From UBA1715 sp964346725 (GTDB lineage Bacteria; Bacteroidota; Bacteroidia; Bacteroidales; UBA1715), in NCBI GenBank assembly GCA_964346725.1, contig CAYFVM010000022.1, forward strand, positions 1 through 39,825: a stretch of DNA of 39,825 bases, given 5' to 3'. Shown here in pieces: positions 14,012-22,226 of this stretch; position 1 is the stretch's first letter; every line of letters begins with the position of its first letter. The translations under genes were made by a program, and so were the position numbers. A model generated the notes under the pieces. That model saw only the letters and a list, made by a program, of their open reading frames with translations. It did no database searches and was not told where the DNA came from.

Positions 14012-14854
14012 TTATTTTTCAGGGATTAAAACCAATCGAAAGCCAGTAAAACTATTTCGCAATGAAGGGTTTAGATGTCCTCTATTAGATACACGACAAC
14101 TATTTTCGTCAGTCATAATAGATCCACCACGCAAAACTATATCTTCTTGAGTACCGTTTACTTTTCCTTTATATGCATCAATTGAATAGAAATCGCTGCA
14201 CCACTCCCAAACGTTTCCGCTCATATCAAACAAACCTAATTCATTGCCTGCTTTTTGACCAATTTGATGGGTTGATTTTCCGGAATTACCAATAAACCAA
14301 CCTACGTTAGCCAAATCGTTATCGCCAACGAATTTATAGCTTGTACCATTAGCACCGCCTTTTGCGGCGTACTCCCACTGTGCTTCGGTAGGTAATGCAA
14401 ATGTTTTCCCGGTTAATCCATTCAATCGAGTAATAAATTCTTGAATGTCGTTATAACTCACGTAATACATAGGGTAAAAGTCTCCTTCACCACGCAAAGG
14501 CCAATCTTTGTTAGCTTTGTCTCGCTGTTTCGAAATAGATGCCCCCATTACAACTTCCCACAACTGCTGAGTCACTTCGTAAGCTCCAATGTAGTAATCT
14601 TTTAAAACAACTTTATGTACCGGTTTTTCATCTCTGTCGTAGACGTCTTGTGCCTGATTGGCACCCATCATGAACGAACCACCTTTTACCAATACCATGG
14701 TAAAAGAAACACCCTTCACTTCTACAATCTGTGTAGGCGCAGCTACAACTTTATTCTTGCTTTGTCGAATAGAAGCTTCCTTTAAGGATTGCGCAGAAAC
14801 ACTTTGTACTAAAAATAGTCCGATTAATAACCAGAAAAAATTACTCTTCACCAT
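14012..14854 (-). CDS. Exported SUMF1/formylglycine-generating-enzyme-fold protein
   Basis: A 280-residue protein with a signal peptide (about 1-21, ending VSA) and a SUMF1 domain: VLVKGGSFMMGA near 54-65, YYIGAYEVTQQLWEVVMG near 88-105, LPTEAQWEYAAKGG near 155-168, FDMSGNVWEWCSDF near 210-223, VLRGGSIM near 240-247 and FTGFRL near 270. These are the usual motifs of the fold shared with GldK. The first cysteine of the formylglycine-generating enzyme pair is replaced (T248 by alignment); only C253 remains, so this is unlikely to make formylglycine and more likely is structural or ligand-binding. Its start overlaps the end of the WG-repeat lipoprotein gene by 14 bases, so the two are translated from one mRNA. 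Likely periplasmic or outer-membrane. Not GldK itself, as it lacks a lipobox and the gld neighbours. Confidence 0.83.
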   Translation of the reverse strand: MVKSNFFWLLIGLFLVQSVSAQSLKEASIRQSKNKVVAAPTQIVEVKGVSFTMVLVKGGSFMMGANQAQDVYDRDEKPVHKVVLKDYYIGAYEVTQQLWEVVMGASISKQRDKANKDWPLRGEGDFYPMYYVSYNDIQEFITRLNGLTGKTFALPTEAQWEYAAKGGANGTSYKFVGDNDLANVGWFIGNSGKSTHQIGQKAGNELGLFDMSGNVWEWCSDFYSIDAYKGKVNGTQEDIVLRGGSIMTDENSCRVSNRGHLNPSLRNSFTGFRLVLIPEK

Positions 14855-16424
14855 TTTGACGCTTATTAATTAAACTTTCAATATTTTTCTTTGTATAACT
14901 AACATACAATTGTATTTGCTCGTCAGTATAGAAAATTACATAACTTACTTTTTTGTTGCCCTGCAATCCATAATACATGTCGCCACCTGGAATACTTTGT
15001 GCAGAAATTTTACTTGCAATACCTTCGCTCAATGCTTTTGCAATAACACTTCCTTTATTTGATGCCTCATTGCGCAATTCAATTGTATATTTATACATCG
15101 TTATCGGTTGGTCGAATTTATATACCAATGTGCTGTTGTTTACCGAATCAAGACTATAAATAGATTTTGCAAAATAGAATGCGGTTTTGGCTATTACCGC
15201 ATCGGTTGTGATTTTTTGAGTATTCTGAGCAACAGCACATGATGTGTCTACAGCATTTACGTAGTTGCCATAAATAACACTATTTGCTACCGATTGTAAA
15301 GTAGATTTTATAGAAAATCCATCAACTGAATTGCCAGATATTCTTTTCACGAATTTCTCAACGACTTCTGCAGTGTTATAAGAATTATCTTCAACATGAT
15401 TTTTTCCTCCCACACAGTGTTTCACTTTGTCCAATTTCGGAAATGCAATCAGACTACCAGACTCATCAACAACTGCATACGAGTAGTTCCCATATTGGTT
15501 GAATGTTTTTACAACAGCTACATTTCCTATAAAATCAGTTGCTTTTGCAAATTGAGCATTAATCGCCAATGTCCCTTTTGTATCGATAAAACCATAATTT
15601 CCTCGTAACCGCATCAATGCTAATCCATTATGAAAATCAGATAAACCATCATAAATAGGATTTACTTCGATTTTACCATCATTATTGATAAATCCTTTTT
15701 TAGCAGAAAGTGTGACAATGGCTCTTCCATCTGAAAATGTTCCTGCATCTTCAAACTGAGGATCTATCACAAAAAGTCCGTTTGAACCAATATATCCCCA
15801 ATTGTAACCATCAGATACAGCAGCAAGGCCTTCGCTGAATGTTTTGGCAGAAGCAAATTGCACCGATATTACCATTTTACCCTTTTTATCAATATAGCCC
15901 CACTTACCATTAACCTTTACCGCAGCTAAATCTTCAGTGAAAGCCAATGCGTCCTCATACATCGGTGCTATCACTACTTTACCTTGTGTATTGACATACC
16001 CATATTTTTTTGAGGCATCTTGAAATGCTGCTAATCCTTGATTGAACGTAAATAGTTTACGTGCAGTATTTAATGTAAAAACAACTTTCCCTTGATTGTT
16101 TATACATGCAGGGTGTCCTCCATTTTTTACTACTGCAGCAAATCCTTCACTAAATTTTGAACCACCTTTGTATTCTGGTTTTACAACAAAATTTGCATTG
16201 GCATCTATGTATCCAACATTTCCATCGATAGTTTTCACACATGCCAATTCTTCATGGAAATATTCTGCACTATAAAAACGAGGTGTAATTACATATTCTC
16301 CCTTATTATTGATATAACCCCATTTCCCTTCTAATGCAACCGGTATCAGTTCATCATTGTTTGAACATGATACAAATAATCCCAATAGCAAAGCGAATAA
16401 AGAAATAAATGTAACGTGTTTCAT
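14841..16424 (-). CDS. WG-repeat lipoprotein
   Basis: A 527-residue lipoprotein. The signal peptide ends in a lipobox with FVSC (Cys about residue 20). Residues about 33-335 consist of eight or nine repeats of the WG (KWG) type, with units such as GKWGYINNKGEYVI and GKWGYIDKKGKMVI at a spacing of roughly 35 residues. Two units are degenerate: one reads ACINNQGKVV and the last lacks the Gly-Tyr/Phe core. The final 160 residues form a separate domain that I cannot assign; it has a predicted alternation of strands (YTIELRN, KVSYVIFYTD, IQLYVSYT). It is presumably an outer-membrane-anchored beta-rich protein. It overlaps the SUMF1-fold gene downstream, suggesting that the two products act together. 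No function is known for WG-repeat lipoproteins of this kind. Confidence 0.82.
   Translation of the reverse strand: MKHVTFISLFALLLGLFVSCSNNDELIPVALEGKWGYINNKGEYVITPRFYSAEYFHEELACVKTIDGNVGYIDANANFVVKPEYKGGSKFSEGFAAVVKNGGHPACINNQGKVVFTLNTARKLFTFNQGLAAFQDASKKYGYVNTQGKVVIAPMYEDALAFTEDLAAVKVNGKWGYIDKKGKMVISVQFASAKTFSEGLAAVSDGYNWGYIGSNGLFVIDPQFEDAGTFSDGRAIVTLSAKKGFINNDGKIEVNPIYDGLSDFHNGLALMRLRGNYGFIDTKGTLAINAQFAKATDFIGNVAVVKTFNQYGNYSYAVVDESGSLIAFPKLDKVKHCVGGKNHVEDNSYNTAEVVEKFVKRISGNSVDGFSIKSTLQSVANSVIYGNYVNAVDTSCAVAQNTQKITTDAVIAKTAFYFAKSIYSLDSVNNSTLVYKFDQPITMYKYTIELRNEASNKGSVIAKALSEGIASKISAQSIPGGDMYYGLQGNKKVSYVIFYTDEQIQLYVSYTKKNIESLINKRQNGEE
15419..16328 (-). repeat. WG-repeat array inside the lipoprotein gene
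   Basis: About eight to nine degenerate coding repeats of roughly 105 bases. The conserved core is G-(K/N)-W/Y-G-Y/F-I followed by N/D-x-(Q/K)-G and a hydrophobic strand ending in a Pro or aromatic residue. Confidence 0.75.
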
Positions 16425-16449
16425 AATTATCAGTTAAAAGTATATTAGA

Positions 16450-16457
16450 CAAATTTA
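16450..16457 (-). promoter_or_regulatory. -7 promoter element of the WG-repeat/SUMF1 operon
   Basis: Reads TAAATTTG on the minus strand, 25 bases upstream of the lipoprotein ATG. It separates this operon from the upstream membrane-protein gene. Confidence 0.5.
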
Positions 16458-16483
16458 ATAAATTTTATTTATGTATTAGCTTT

Positions 16484-17482
16484 TTATAATAGCCAAGTGG
16501 AAACATCCGGAAATATTTGTACAAGTACAATAAAAACTATAATAATTACAAATAAAATTTCAGCAAGTACTGAACTCCGTATGTTTACCATATAGTTTGA
16601 AATAAATATGGCTGCAGGAAGTAATCCAAAAAATAATATCTCTGTACTTACAAAAGAAATCAAAAACGCTATGGCTAAAACATATAGTATAAAAAACAAT
16701 AATAGTAAATAATATTTCTTTATTGATACTTTCTTTAACCCGCCAGTATATGCGTATAATACTGATATCACAAATAATAGAGCCAAATATATTGAAAACA
16801 ACATTGGAAATACATTCAGTGTTATTTCATTATGAACTAACAATAAATTTTCTTTCCAGACCTCTATTTGTGCTGGCAATGCATCGAAACAATATGCAAG
16901 TATAAAAACAAAGCATAACGGCAACAATATTCCTGCTATGGCAGAAAACCATTGGCGCCAATAAAATGAAACATAAATACAAAGTCCTATAGGCGCTAAT
17001 ATTACGAAATAAATAGCTTGCGCATAAAACAAAGAAGCTATAGAAAAACAAACACCAGCTTCAAATATAGTACGAAGTTCGCGCTCATTCTTATACATAT
17101 TATACAGAGATACTATCCCTAAAATAATGAAAAAGAGCGCTGGTTGCATGGGATTCAATTGTCTGAAATCTTGCAAACTACCCGAGAATACTATAAATAA
17201 AAAAATATAAAAAACCGATCGTTTTTCTATCAATCGTATTGATGAATTTATTTTTATTAACAAAAGTAAATTTGCCCCCATTATTAATATTGACAATATT
17301 TGTCCTGCTAACATGCTCCATTGCTGAATGGCAAGAAGTGGTTTATATAAAACCATTGGATTAGCATCATAATAATGCGTGACGAATAGAGGATTTAGCA
17401 AATTTAATCCCCATAATAGCAGTATTACTACTGGCAGTAGCACAAAATTAATTGATGAATTTCTCTGCAGTAGTTTGAACAT
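16484..17482 (-). CDS. Polytopic membrane protein, DUF6427-like
   Basis: A 332-residue, very hydrophobic integral membrane protein with about nine to ten predicted transmembrane segments and almost no soluble domain. It resembles a Bacteroidota-restricted family of unknown function (the DUF6427 type) in length, in its N-terminal segment (FKLLQRNSS, then a first helix) and in the middle region with SGSLQDFRQLNPMQPALFFIILG. No catalytic motif is visible. It starts three bases after the purD stop, so it is co-transcribed with purD. The same arrangement next to a nucleotide-synthesis gene does not by itself reveal a function. Family name is a tentative recollection; the membrane topology is what the sequence clearly shows. 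Confidence 0.7.
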   Translation of the reverse strand: MFKLLQRNSSINFVLLPVVILLLWGLNLLNPLFVTHYYDANPMVLYKPLLAIQQWSMLAGQILSILIMGANLLLLIKINSSIRLIEKRSVFYIFLFIVFSGSLQDFRQLNPMQPALFFIILGIVSLYNMYKNERELRTIFEAGVCFSIASLFYAQAIYFVILAPIGLCIYVSFYWRQWFSAIAGILLPLCFVFILAYCFDALPAQIEVWKENLLLVHNEITLNVFPMLFSIYLALLFVISVLYAYTGGLKKVSIKKYYLLLLFFILYVLAIAFLISFVSTEILFFGLLPAAIFISNYMVNIRSSVLAEILFVIIIVFIVLVQIFPDVSTWLL

Positions 17483-17485
17483 TCT

Positions 17486-18757
17486 TTATTGTAAGTCTAA
17501 GCCAATATCACGACGATAATACATTTTATCGAAATGAATCTTAGCAATGTTTTTATATGAATTTTGTAATGCCGCATTCTTATCAACACCCAACGATGTA
17601 ACGGTAAGTACACGTCCACCCGAAGTTTTCACTTCTCCATCAACCAAAGTGGTGCCGGCATGGAACACAATACTATCTGTTATTTCTTCTTTGAATGTTA
17701 TTGTTTTTCCTTTCTCATAGGCTTCAGGGTAGCCACCCGAAACAGCCATAACGGTTGTTGCAAAGAATGGATTTATTTCAATTGTTTCTTGTCCTAAAGT
17801 CTTGTTTGCCGCTGCAACAAATAATTGCAACAAATCTGATTTTATACGCGGAACAACAACTTCAGTTTCTGGATCCCCCATACGAACATTGTATTCAATT
17901 ACTTTCGGTGTTCCATTGTCGTTCATTAAGCCAAAGAATATGAATCCGCAATATGGAATTCCGTCTTTTTTCAACCCTTGAACCGTTGGTTTTATAATTT
18001 CATTTTCCACACGAGTCATCAAGGCTTTGTCGGCAAAAGGCACCGGAGAAACAGCTCCCATACCTCCCGTATTCAAGCCTGAATCATGTTCGCCTATACG
18101 TTTGTAATCTTTAGCTTCAGGAAGCAAAAGATAGTTTTCACCGTCTGTTAAAACGAACACTGACATTTCTATTCCTTTCAAACATTCTTCAAGAACAACG
18201 GTTTTACTTGCTGTGCCGAATTTTCCATTCAACATGTTTTGTAATTCGGTTTTTGCTTCAGCCAAATCATTCAAAATAAGAACGCCCTTGCCACCTGCAA
18301 GTCCATCAGCTTTAAGAACGAACGGAGCCGTTTGTTTTTCCAAAAATGCAAATCCGTCAGCGATATTTTCTGTAGTTACCGTGAAATAGTCTGCTGTTGG
18401 GATATTGTGACGCACCATGAAACTTTTAGCAAATTCCTTGCTTCCTTCCAATGTTGCAGCATATTTTTGCGGGCCTATTACCGGAATGTTTTTCAATTCA
18501 GCATCAGCGAGGAAAAAGTCATGTATTCCCTGAACCAAAGGATCTTCGGGACCTACTATCACCATTGAAATGTTATATTTTTTTACTACTTCTTTTATTT
18601 CTGAAAACGCTGTTACAGCAATTGGCAAATTGATTCCAATAGAAGCTGTTCCGGCATTTCCGGGTGCTATATATAATTTTTCTAACAATGGACTTTTGGC
18701 AATATTCCATGCCAACGCATGCTCTCTTCCGCCTGAACCTAATAACAATACATTCAT
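17486..18757 (-). CDS. purD: Phosphoribosylamine-glycine ligase (GARS)
   Basis: Catalyses the second step of purine synthesis: ATP-dependent joining of phosphoribosylamine and glycine to give GAR. The 423-residue protein has the standard length for a bacterial monofunctional enzyme. It begins MNVLLLGSGGREHALAWNIA, the N-terminal signature, followed by APGNAGT near 31-37, VGPEDPLVQG near 68-77, KADGLAGGKGV near 147-157 (ATP-grasp loop), HDSGLNTGGMGAVSP near 225-239 and EYNVRMGDPETE near 285-296 (metal-binding). The SPOR-protein gene ends 24 bases upstream and the membrane-protein gene starts three bases downstream, with no promoter element between them, so all three probably share a transcript. 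Confidence 0.97.
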   Translation of the reverse strand: MNVLLLGSGGREHALAWNIAKSPLLEKLYIAPGNAGTASIGINLPIAVTAFSEIKEVVKKYNISMVIVGPEDPLVQGIHDFFLADAELKNIPVIGPQKYAATLEGSKEFAKSFMVRHNIPTADYFTVTTENIADGFAFLEKQTAPFVLKADGLAGGKGVLILNDLAEAKTELQNMLNGKFGTASKTVVLEECLKGIEMSVFVLTDGENYLLLPEAKDYKRIGEHDSGLNTGGMGAVSPVPFADKALMTRVENEIIKPTVQGLKKDGIPYCGFIFFGLMNDNGTPKVIEYNVRMGDPETEVVVPRIKSDLLQLFVAAANKTLGQETIEINPFFATTVMAVSGGYPEAYEKGKTITFKEEITDSIVFHAGTTLVDGEVKTSGGRVLTVTSLGVDKNAALQNSYKNIAKIHFDKMYYRRDIGLDLQ

Positions 18758-18781
18758 TTTTGCAATATTCTATTTTCTGCT

Positions 18782-19558
18782 TTATTTATCTTCGGTATAT
18801 ACATGTGCATCAGCACGTTTCATTTGAATAGATGGTAATACTGCTTCTGCCTCTTCTTTCGTGTTATATGGACCTACATACACTTTGAATAATTTTTGTC
18901 CTTCACGCACATCGCCTATCCAATAATAGCCACAAGGAACTTGATCAACATGAGATAATTCCGCAACTGTACTAATAGCAACAGCCTCATCTGGTGTGGC
19001 TCTATATCCAATTAACCATCCAGTTGGGACTTTCAATATTGTTGCAATTCGAGCTGGAGGAGGGACTGGTGCTGCTGGTGGAACTGTATCAATCACCATT
19101 GGCTCTGGTGGAATATTCTTTACTTGTGGTTTTTCAACTACAACCTGAGCCTCTTTTGGTTGTTGTACCACAGGTTGTGGCTTTGGTCTTGAGAAATAAT
19201 ACCAAACACCTCCACATATTGCCAACAACAACAATATAAAAATTGGAAAAGCACTTCTTTTTTTCTCTGTTTTACCTTTTGACTTTACTTGTGGTTTTTT
19301 AGATTTCTGAGATCCTCTTGGTTGCTTTATCTCAAACGCTTCTGTCTCTATTTCTTCCTTTACTTCTTCTACAGCATCTAGCTCTATAGGTTCGAAAATT
19401 TCCTGACTAGTCGGAACTTCTCCTTGATTTTCTGTAGATTCATTGGAAGAGTTATTGTCTCCTTCTATCAACAACGCATCATCTCCTGTCGGAGAAAATA
19501 TTGAGTCATCTAACCCTGGCGTCAAATTGGAATTTAATCCATCGTCTATTTTTTTCAT
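18782..19558 (-). CDS. Single-pass membrane protein with SPOR-like domain
   Basis: A 258-residue bitopic protein. Residues 1-100 are acidic, Glu- and Ser-rich, then basic (SQKSKKPQVKSKGKTEKKR). A single transmembrane helix follows (about 103-121). After it comes a Pro/Val-rich linker (about 123-175), and the last 75 residues form a SPOR-type domain with LFKVYVGPYNTKEEAEAVLPSIQMK as the most recognisable stretch. SPOR domains bind denuded peptidoglycan at the septum, so the protein probably acts at the cell wall, in cell division or envelope stability. The topology fits: N-terminus in the cytoplasm, SPOR domain in the periplasm. A TATATTTG promoter element lies 25 bases upstream. It is probably the first gene of an operon with purD. 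Confidence 0.78.
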   Translation of the reverse strand: MKKIDDGLNSNLTPGLDDSIFSPTGDDALLIEGDNNSSNESTENQGEVPTSQEIFEPIELDAVEEVKEEIETEAFEIKQPRGSQKSKKPQVKSKGKTEKKRSAFPIFILLLLAICGGVWYYFSRPKPQPVVQQPKEAQVVVEKPQVKNIPPEPMVIDTVPPAAPVPPPARIATILKVPTGWLIGYRATPDEAVAISTVAELSHVDQVPCGYYWIGDVREGQKLFKVYVGPYNTKEEAEAVLPSIQMKRADAHVYTEDK

Positions 19559-19582
19559 AATCTACAATTTGTTAAGGAAGAA

Positions 19583-19590
19583 CAAATATA
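19583..19590 (-). promoter_or_regulatory. -7 promoter element of the SPOR-purD operon
   Basis: Reads TATATTTG on the minus strand, 24 bases upstream of the SPOR-protein ATG and between it and the serS stop. Confidence 0.5.
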
Positions 19591-19597
19591 AGAAATC

Positions 19598-20872
19598 CTA
19601 TTTAATTAATGTTAATCCTCCCATATAAGGTACCAAAACATCTGGAACTTTTATACCTTCTGGAGTTTGATAATTCTCAAGAATTGAAGCTACAATACGT
19701 GGCAAAGCAAGTGCACTACCGTTTAATGTATGTGCCAATACCATTTTTTTAGTGTTTTCGTCTTTGTAACGCAATTTCAATCGATTTGATTGGAATGTTT
19801 CGAAATTTGAAACAGAACTTACTTCCAACCACCGTTTTTGTCCCGCAGAATATACTTCGAAATCGTATGTTAGAGCAGAAGTAAAACTCATATCGCCACC
19901 ACACAAACGAATAATTCTATACGGTAAACCCAATGCTAGAACCAATGATTCTACATGAGCTACCATTTCATCAAGAGCTTGATATGAACGACTTGGATGA
20001 TCTACTCGAACTATTTCCACTTTGTCAAATTGATGTAAACGGTTTAAGCCTCGTACATCTTTTCCGTATGAACCTGCTTCACGACGGAAACAAGGCGTAT
20101 ATGCAGTACATTTTATAGGGAAATCACTCTCTTTTACGATAGTATCTCTAAAAATGTTTGTCACAGGAACTTCTGCTGTTGGGATTAAATATAGATTATC
20201 CATGCCAACATAGTACATTTGTCCTTCTTTGTCAGGCAACTGTCCTGTTCCAAATCCAGATGCTTCGTTCACCATAATTGGTGGTTGATATTCTTTGTAA
20301 CCTGCTACAGTAGCACGATCCAAGAAAAATGAAATCAACGCACGTTGTAATTTTGCTCCAGTTCCAACGTACACCGGGAAACCAGCTCCAGTCAATTTAT
20401 TTCCTAATTCAAAATCAATGAGAGAATATTTTTCAGCCAAATCCCAGTGACATGCTAAATCTTCACCTTCTGGAATAGTTCCCCCCATTCTTACAACCAC
20501 ATTGTCTTCAGCGGTTTTTCCTATCGGTACAATTTCGGCAGGTATATTAGGAAGTAGTACAATTTCTTTTTGTAAAGCAGAAGCAGCGTCTTCCATATCT
20601 TGATCCAAACTCTTGATAGCATCTTTCAATTCTGCTGTTTTTGCTTTTGCCACGTTTGCTTCATCCATCTTTTTTTGTTGAAGCAACGTGCCTATTTCTT
20701 TTGATAACGCATTTATCTCTGCTTGTTTTGCATTCAACTCTTGTTGAATTGAAATTCGTTTTTCATCAAGGGAAATTATTTTTTGTATAGCATCTTTTGC
20801 ATCGAAGTTCTTGATTGCAAGTCTTTTAACAACAAAATCAGGATTTTCCCGAATTAACTGAATAGTAAGCAT
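19598..20872 (-). CDS. serS: Seryl-tRNA synthetase
   Basis: Class II aminoacyl-tRNA synthetase that charges tRNA-Ser and tRNA-Sec. The 424-residue protein has the normal bacterial length. Residues about 25-105 form the tRNA-binding antiparallel coiled coil (SLDEKRISIQQELNAKQAEI and onward). The catalytic domain shows LPNIPAEIVP near 113-122, YLIPTAEVPVTN near 229-240, TPCFRREAGSYGKD near 257-270 (motif 2), FDKVEIV near 282-288 and LNGSALALPRIVASILENYQ near 383-402 (motif 3). It begins MLTIQLIRENPDFV, as expected. It is transcribed from its own promoter, which abuts the rplU-rpmA terminator. Confidence 0.97.
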   Translation of the reverse strand: MLTIQLIRENPDFVVKRLAIKNFDAKDAIQKIISLDEKRISIQQELNAKQAEINALSKEIGTLLQQKKMDEANVAKAKTAELKDAIKSLDQDMEDAASALQKEIVLLPNIPAEIVPIGKTAEDNVVVRMGGTIPEGEDLACHWDLAEKYSLIDFELGNKLTGAGFPVYVGTGAKLQRALISFFLDRATVAGYKEYQPPIMVNEASGFGTGQLPDKEGQMYYVGMDNLYLIPTAEVPVTNIFRDTIVKESDFPIKCTAYTPCFRREAGSYGKDVRGLNRLHQFDKVEIVRVDHPSRSYQALDEMVAHVESLVLALGLPYRIIRLCGGDMSFTSALTYDFEVYSAGQKRWLEVSSVSNFETFQSNRLKLRYKDENTKKMVLAHTLNGSALALPRIVASILENYQTPEGIKVPDVLVPYMGGLTLIK

Positions 20873-20894
20873 TTTATTAAAAATTTAATTTACA

Positions 20895-20902
20895 CAAATA
20901 TA
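20895..20902 (-). promoter_or_regulatory. -7 promoter element of serS
   Basis: Reads TATATTTG on the minus strand, 22 bases upstream of the serS ATG. It directly adjoins the T-run of the preceding rpmA terminator (20902-20908). Confidence 0.5.
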
Positions 20903-20950
20903 AAAAAACTCCTGAATTATACCCTATAAAGGAATATAATTCAGGAGTTT
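20902..20950 (-). terminator. Rho-independent terminator of rplU-rpmA
   Basis: A 16-base perfect stem (20906-20921 with 20935-20950), 13-base loop, then seven Ts on the minus strand (20908-20902). It is the strongest hairpin of the window. Confidence 0.93.
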
Positions 20951-20976
20951 AATAATAGTTCTAATGTTTATTGTAA

Positions 20977-21234
20977 CTATGCTTCAGGAAGAACTGAAAC
21001 ATACATTTTGTCGTCACGTTTTCTTTGAAATTTCACAGTTCCGTCAACTAATGCAAACAAGGTATGGTCGCGTCCCATTCCAACATTTTCACCAGCTATA
21101 CGAACAGTTCCACGTTGTCTTACTATTATGTTACCAGCAACAACTGCTTGTCCACCTGATTTCTTAACACCAAGACGCTTGCTTTCTGAATCGCGTCCGT
21201 TCTTTGAAGAACCTACACCTTTTTTATGTGCCAT
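20977..21234 (-). CDS. rpmA: Large ribosomal subunit protein bL27
   Basis: An 85-residue ribosomal protein of the large subunit, near the peptidyl-transferase centre. It starts MAHKKGVGSSKNGRDSESKRLGVKK, the conserved N-terminus, and contains GNIIVRQRGT and GRDHTLFALVDG. There is no N-terminal extension of the Firmicutes kind that would need proteolytic removal. It follows the bL21 gene by 17 bases, as in most bacteria, and is followed by a strong terminator. Confidence 0.98.
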   Translation of the reverse strand: MAHKKGVGSSKNGRDSESKRLGVKKSGGQAVVAGNIIVRQRGTVRIAGENVGMGRDHTLFALVDGTVKFQRKRDDKMYVSVLPEA

Positions 21235-21251
21235 TGTCTTATTCCTTTAAA

Positions 21252-21560
21252 TTATGCAACAATATTTTCAATTTGGATTTGAGTTAAAGCAGCTCTAAAA
21301 CCGTTTTTCACTCTATATCCTTTTCTACGTTTCTTTTTGAAAACGATTACTTTATCTCCTTTAAGGTGAGACAAAACTTTTGCAGAAACTTTAGCTCCTT
21401 TTACGGTTGGTGTTCCTACTTTTACATTTTTATCTGCAACTAAAAGAACGTTTTCGAAATCTACTGATTCTCCCTCGTTGTTTGATAGACGATTCACGAA
21501 GATTTTATCGTCTTTAGCAACTTTGAATTGCTGTCCTGCTATTTCTACTATTGCGTACAT
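21252..21560 (-). CDS. rplU: Large ribosomal subunit protein bL21
   Basis: A 102-residue ribosomal protein binding 23S rRNA. It starts MYAIVEIAGQQFKV and ends with KVIVFKKKRRKGYRVKNGFRAALTQIQI, the typical conserved C-terminus. The reading frame is open to 21623, but the additional residues are not conserved and the promoter's -7 element lies inside that extension, so the ATG at 21560 is the start. It forms an operon with rpmA. Confidence 0.97.
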   Translation of the reverse strand: MYAIVEIAGQQFKVAKDDKIFVNRLSNNEGESVDFENVLLVADKNVKVGTPTVKGAKVSAKVLSHLKGDKVIVFKKKRRKGYRVKNGFRAALTQIQIENIVA

Positions 21561-21594
21561 CGTAATAACTTTTATTCCTTCTAAATTCGGACTG

Positions 21595-21624
21595 CAAATG
21601 TATAAAACTTTATAGAATAACAAA
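21595..21624 (-). promoter_or_regulatory. Promoter of rplU-rpmA
   Basis: On the minus strand TTTG (21624-21621) and TACATTTG (21602-21595) are separated by 18 bases. This is a near-ideal Bacteroidota promoter, 34 bases upstream of the bL21 start. Confidence 0.7.
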
Positions 21625-21652
21625 GTTTTTTTTAAATTTATTCAAAAAAATC

Positions 21653-21660
21653 TATTTTTG
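21653..21660 (+). promoter_or_regulatory. -7 promoter element of the MORN-type lipoprotein gene
   Basis: TATTTTTG, 26 bases upstream of the ATG at 21687, divergent from the rplU promoter. Confidence 0.5.
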
Positions 21661-21686
21661 TCCTCGAAACAATAATACATCTAACG

Positions 21687-22106
21687 ATGAGAAAAAAAAT
21701 TCTGTTCTGCTTTTTAATAAGTGTATTTTTCACGGCTTGCTCCAACGAAAAAGAACATATTGTATCCTCACACCCCAATGGAAAAACTGCCTATGCAGAA
21801 TACTTCTCAGACAATGACACCATCAATCCTATTAAATCGCTCCGATATTATTTTAATGGAGAGAAACAGGAACAAATTAACTACAAAGATGGTATAAAAA
21901 ATGGTACATATACATTTTGGTTTCCCAACGGAGAAAAAATGTTTGAAGGAACATACAAAAACGGTTTATTGGATGGGATTTTTACTCAATGGTATGACAA
22001 TGGTGAAATTGATTATATAGCTCACTACGAAAACGGCAGACCTATAGGTACTTGGGAGTATTATTCAAAAGAAGGTAAATTACTTTCTAAACAAAAAATG
22101 CAATAA
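21687..22106 (+). CDS. MORN-type (YwqK-like) repeat lipoprotein
   Basis: A 139-residue lipoprotein. The signal peptide ends in a lipobox with FTAC (Cys about residue 18). The mature part is a run of about four MORN_2/YwqK-type repeats of roughly 22 residues, each with a Y/F-x-N/D-G-x core: KTAYAEYF, YYFNGEKQEQINYKDGIKNGTYTFW, NGEKMFEGTYKNGLLDG, YDNGEIDYIAHYENGRPIGTWEYY. Such repeats form flat beta sheets and are often listed as YwqK-family antitoxin in databases, but no toxin gene is nearby. The gene stands alone between divergent rplU and a tRNA-His gene. A lipid-anchored envelope protein of unknown function is the safest description. Confidence 0.8.
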   Translation: MRKKILFCFLISVFFTACSNEKEHIVSSHPNGKTAYAEYFSDNDTINPIKSLRYYFNGEKQEQINYKDGIKNGTYTFWFPNGEKMFEGTYKNGLLDGIFTQWYDNGEIDYIAHYENGRPIGTWEYYSKEGKLLSKQKMQ

Positions 22107-22109
22107 TCT

Positions 22110-22139
22110 TTTGCTAAAAGAAAAAAAACAGTACTTTTG
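22110..22139 (+). promoter_or_regulatory. Promoter of tRNA-His
   Basis: TTTG (22110-22113) and TACTTTTG (22132-22139) are 18 bases apart, a near-ideal promoter. The tRNA starts 13 bases downstream. Confidence 0.7.
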
Positions 22140-22152
22140 CCACCGATTTATG

Positions 22153-22226
22153 GTGCTTGTAGTTCAGTTGGTTAGAGCGTCAGATTGTGGTTCTGAATGT
22201 CGTGGGTTCAAGTCCCATCAAGCACC
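22153..22226 (+). tRNA. tRNA-His (anticodon GTG)
   Basis: Acceptor stem GTGCTTG (22153-22159) pairs with CAAGCAC (22219-22225). The anticodon loop TTGTGGT gives GTG. The His-specific G-1 is encoded at 22152 opposite discriminator C at 22226. The next three bases are CCA (22227-22229), so the 3' end appears encoded here, unlike the other tRNAs in the window. Confidence 0.95.

Noticed and set aside
21561..21623. N-terminal extension of bL21
   Set aside because: The additional residues are not conserved in bL21 and the extension contains the gene's own -7 promoter element.
21687..22106. Reading the MORN-type lipoprotein as the antitoxin of a toxin-antitoxin pair (YwqK label)
   Set aside because: No toxin-like gene lies next to it, and the lipobox places the product in the envelope.
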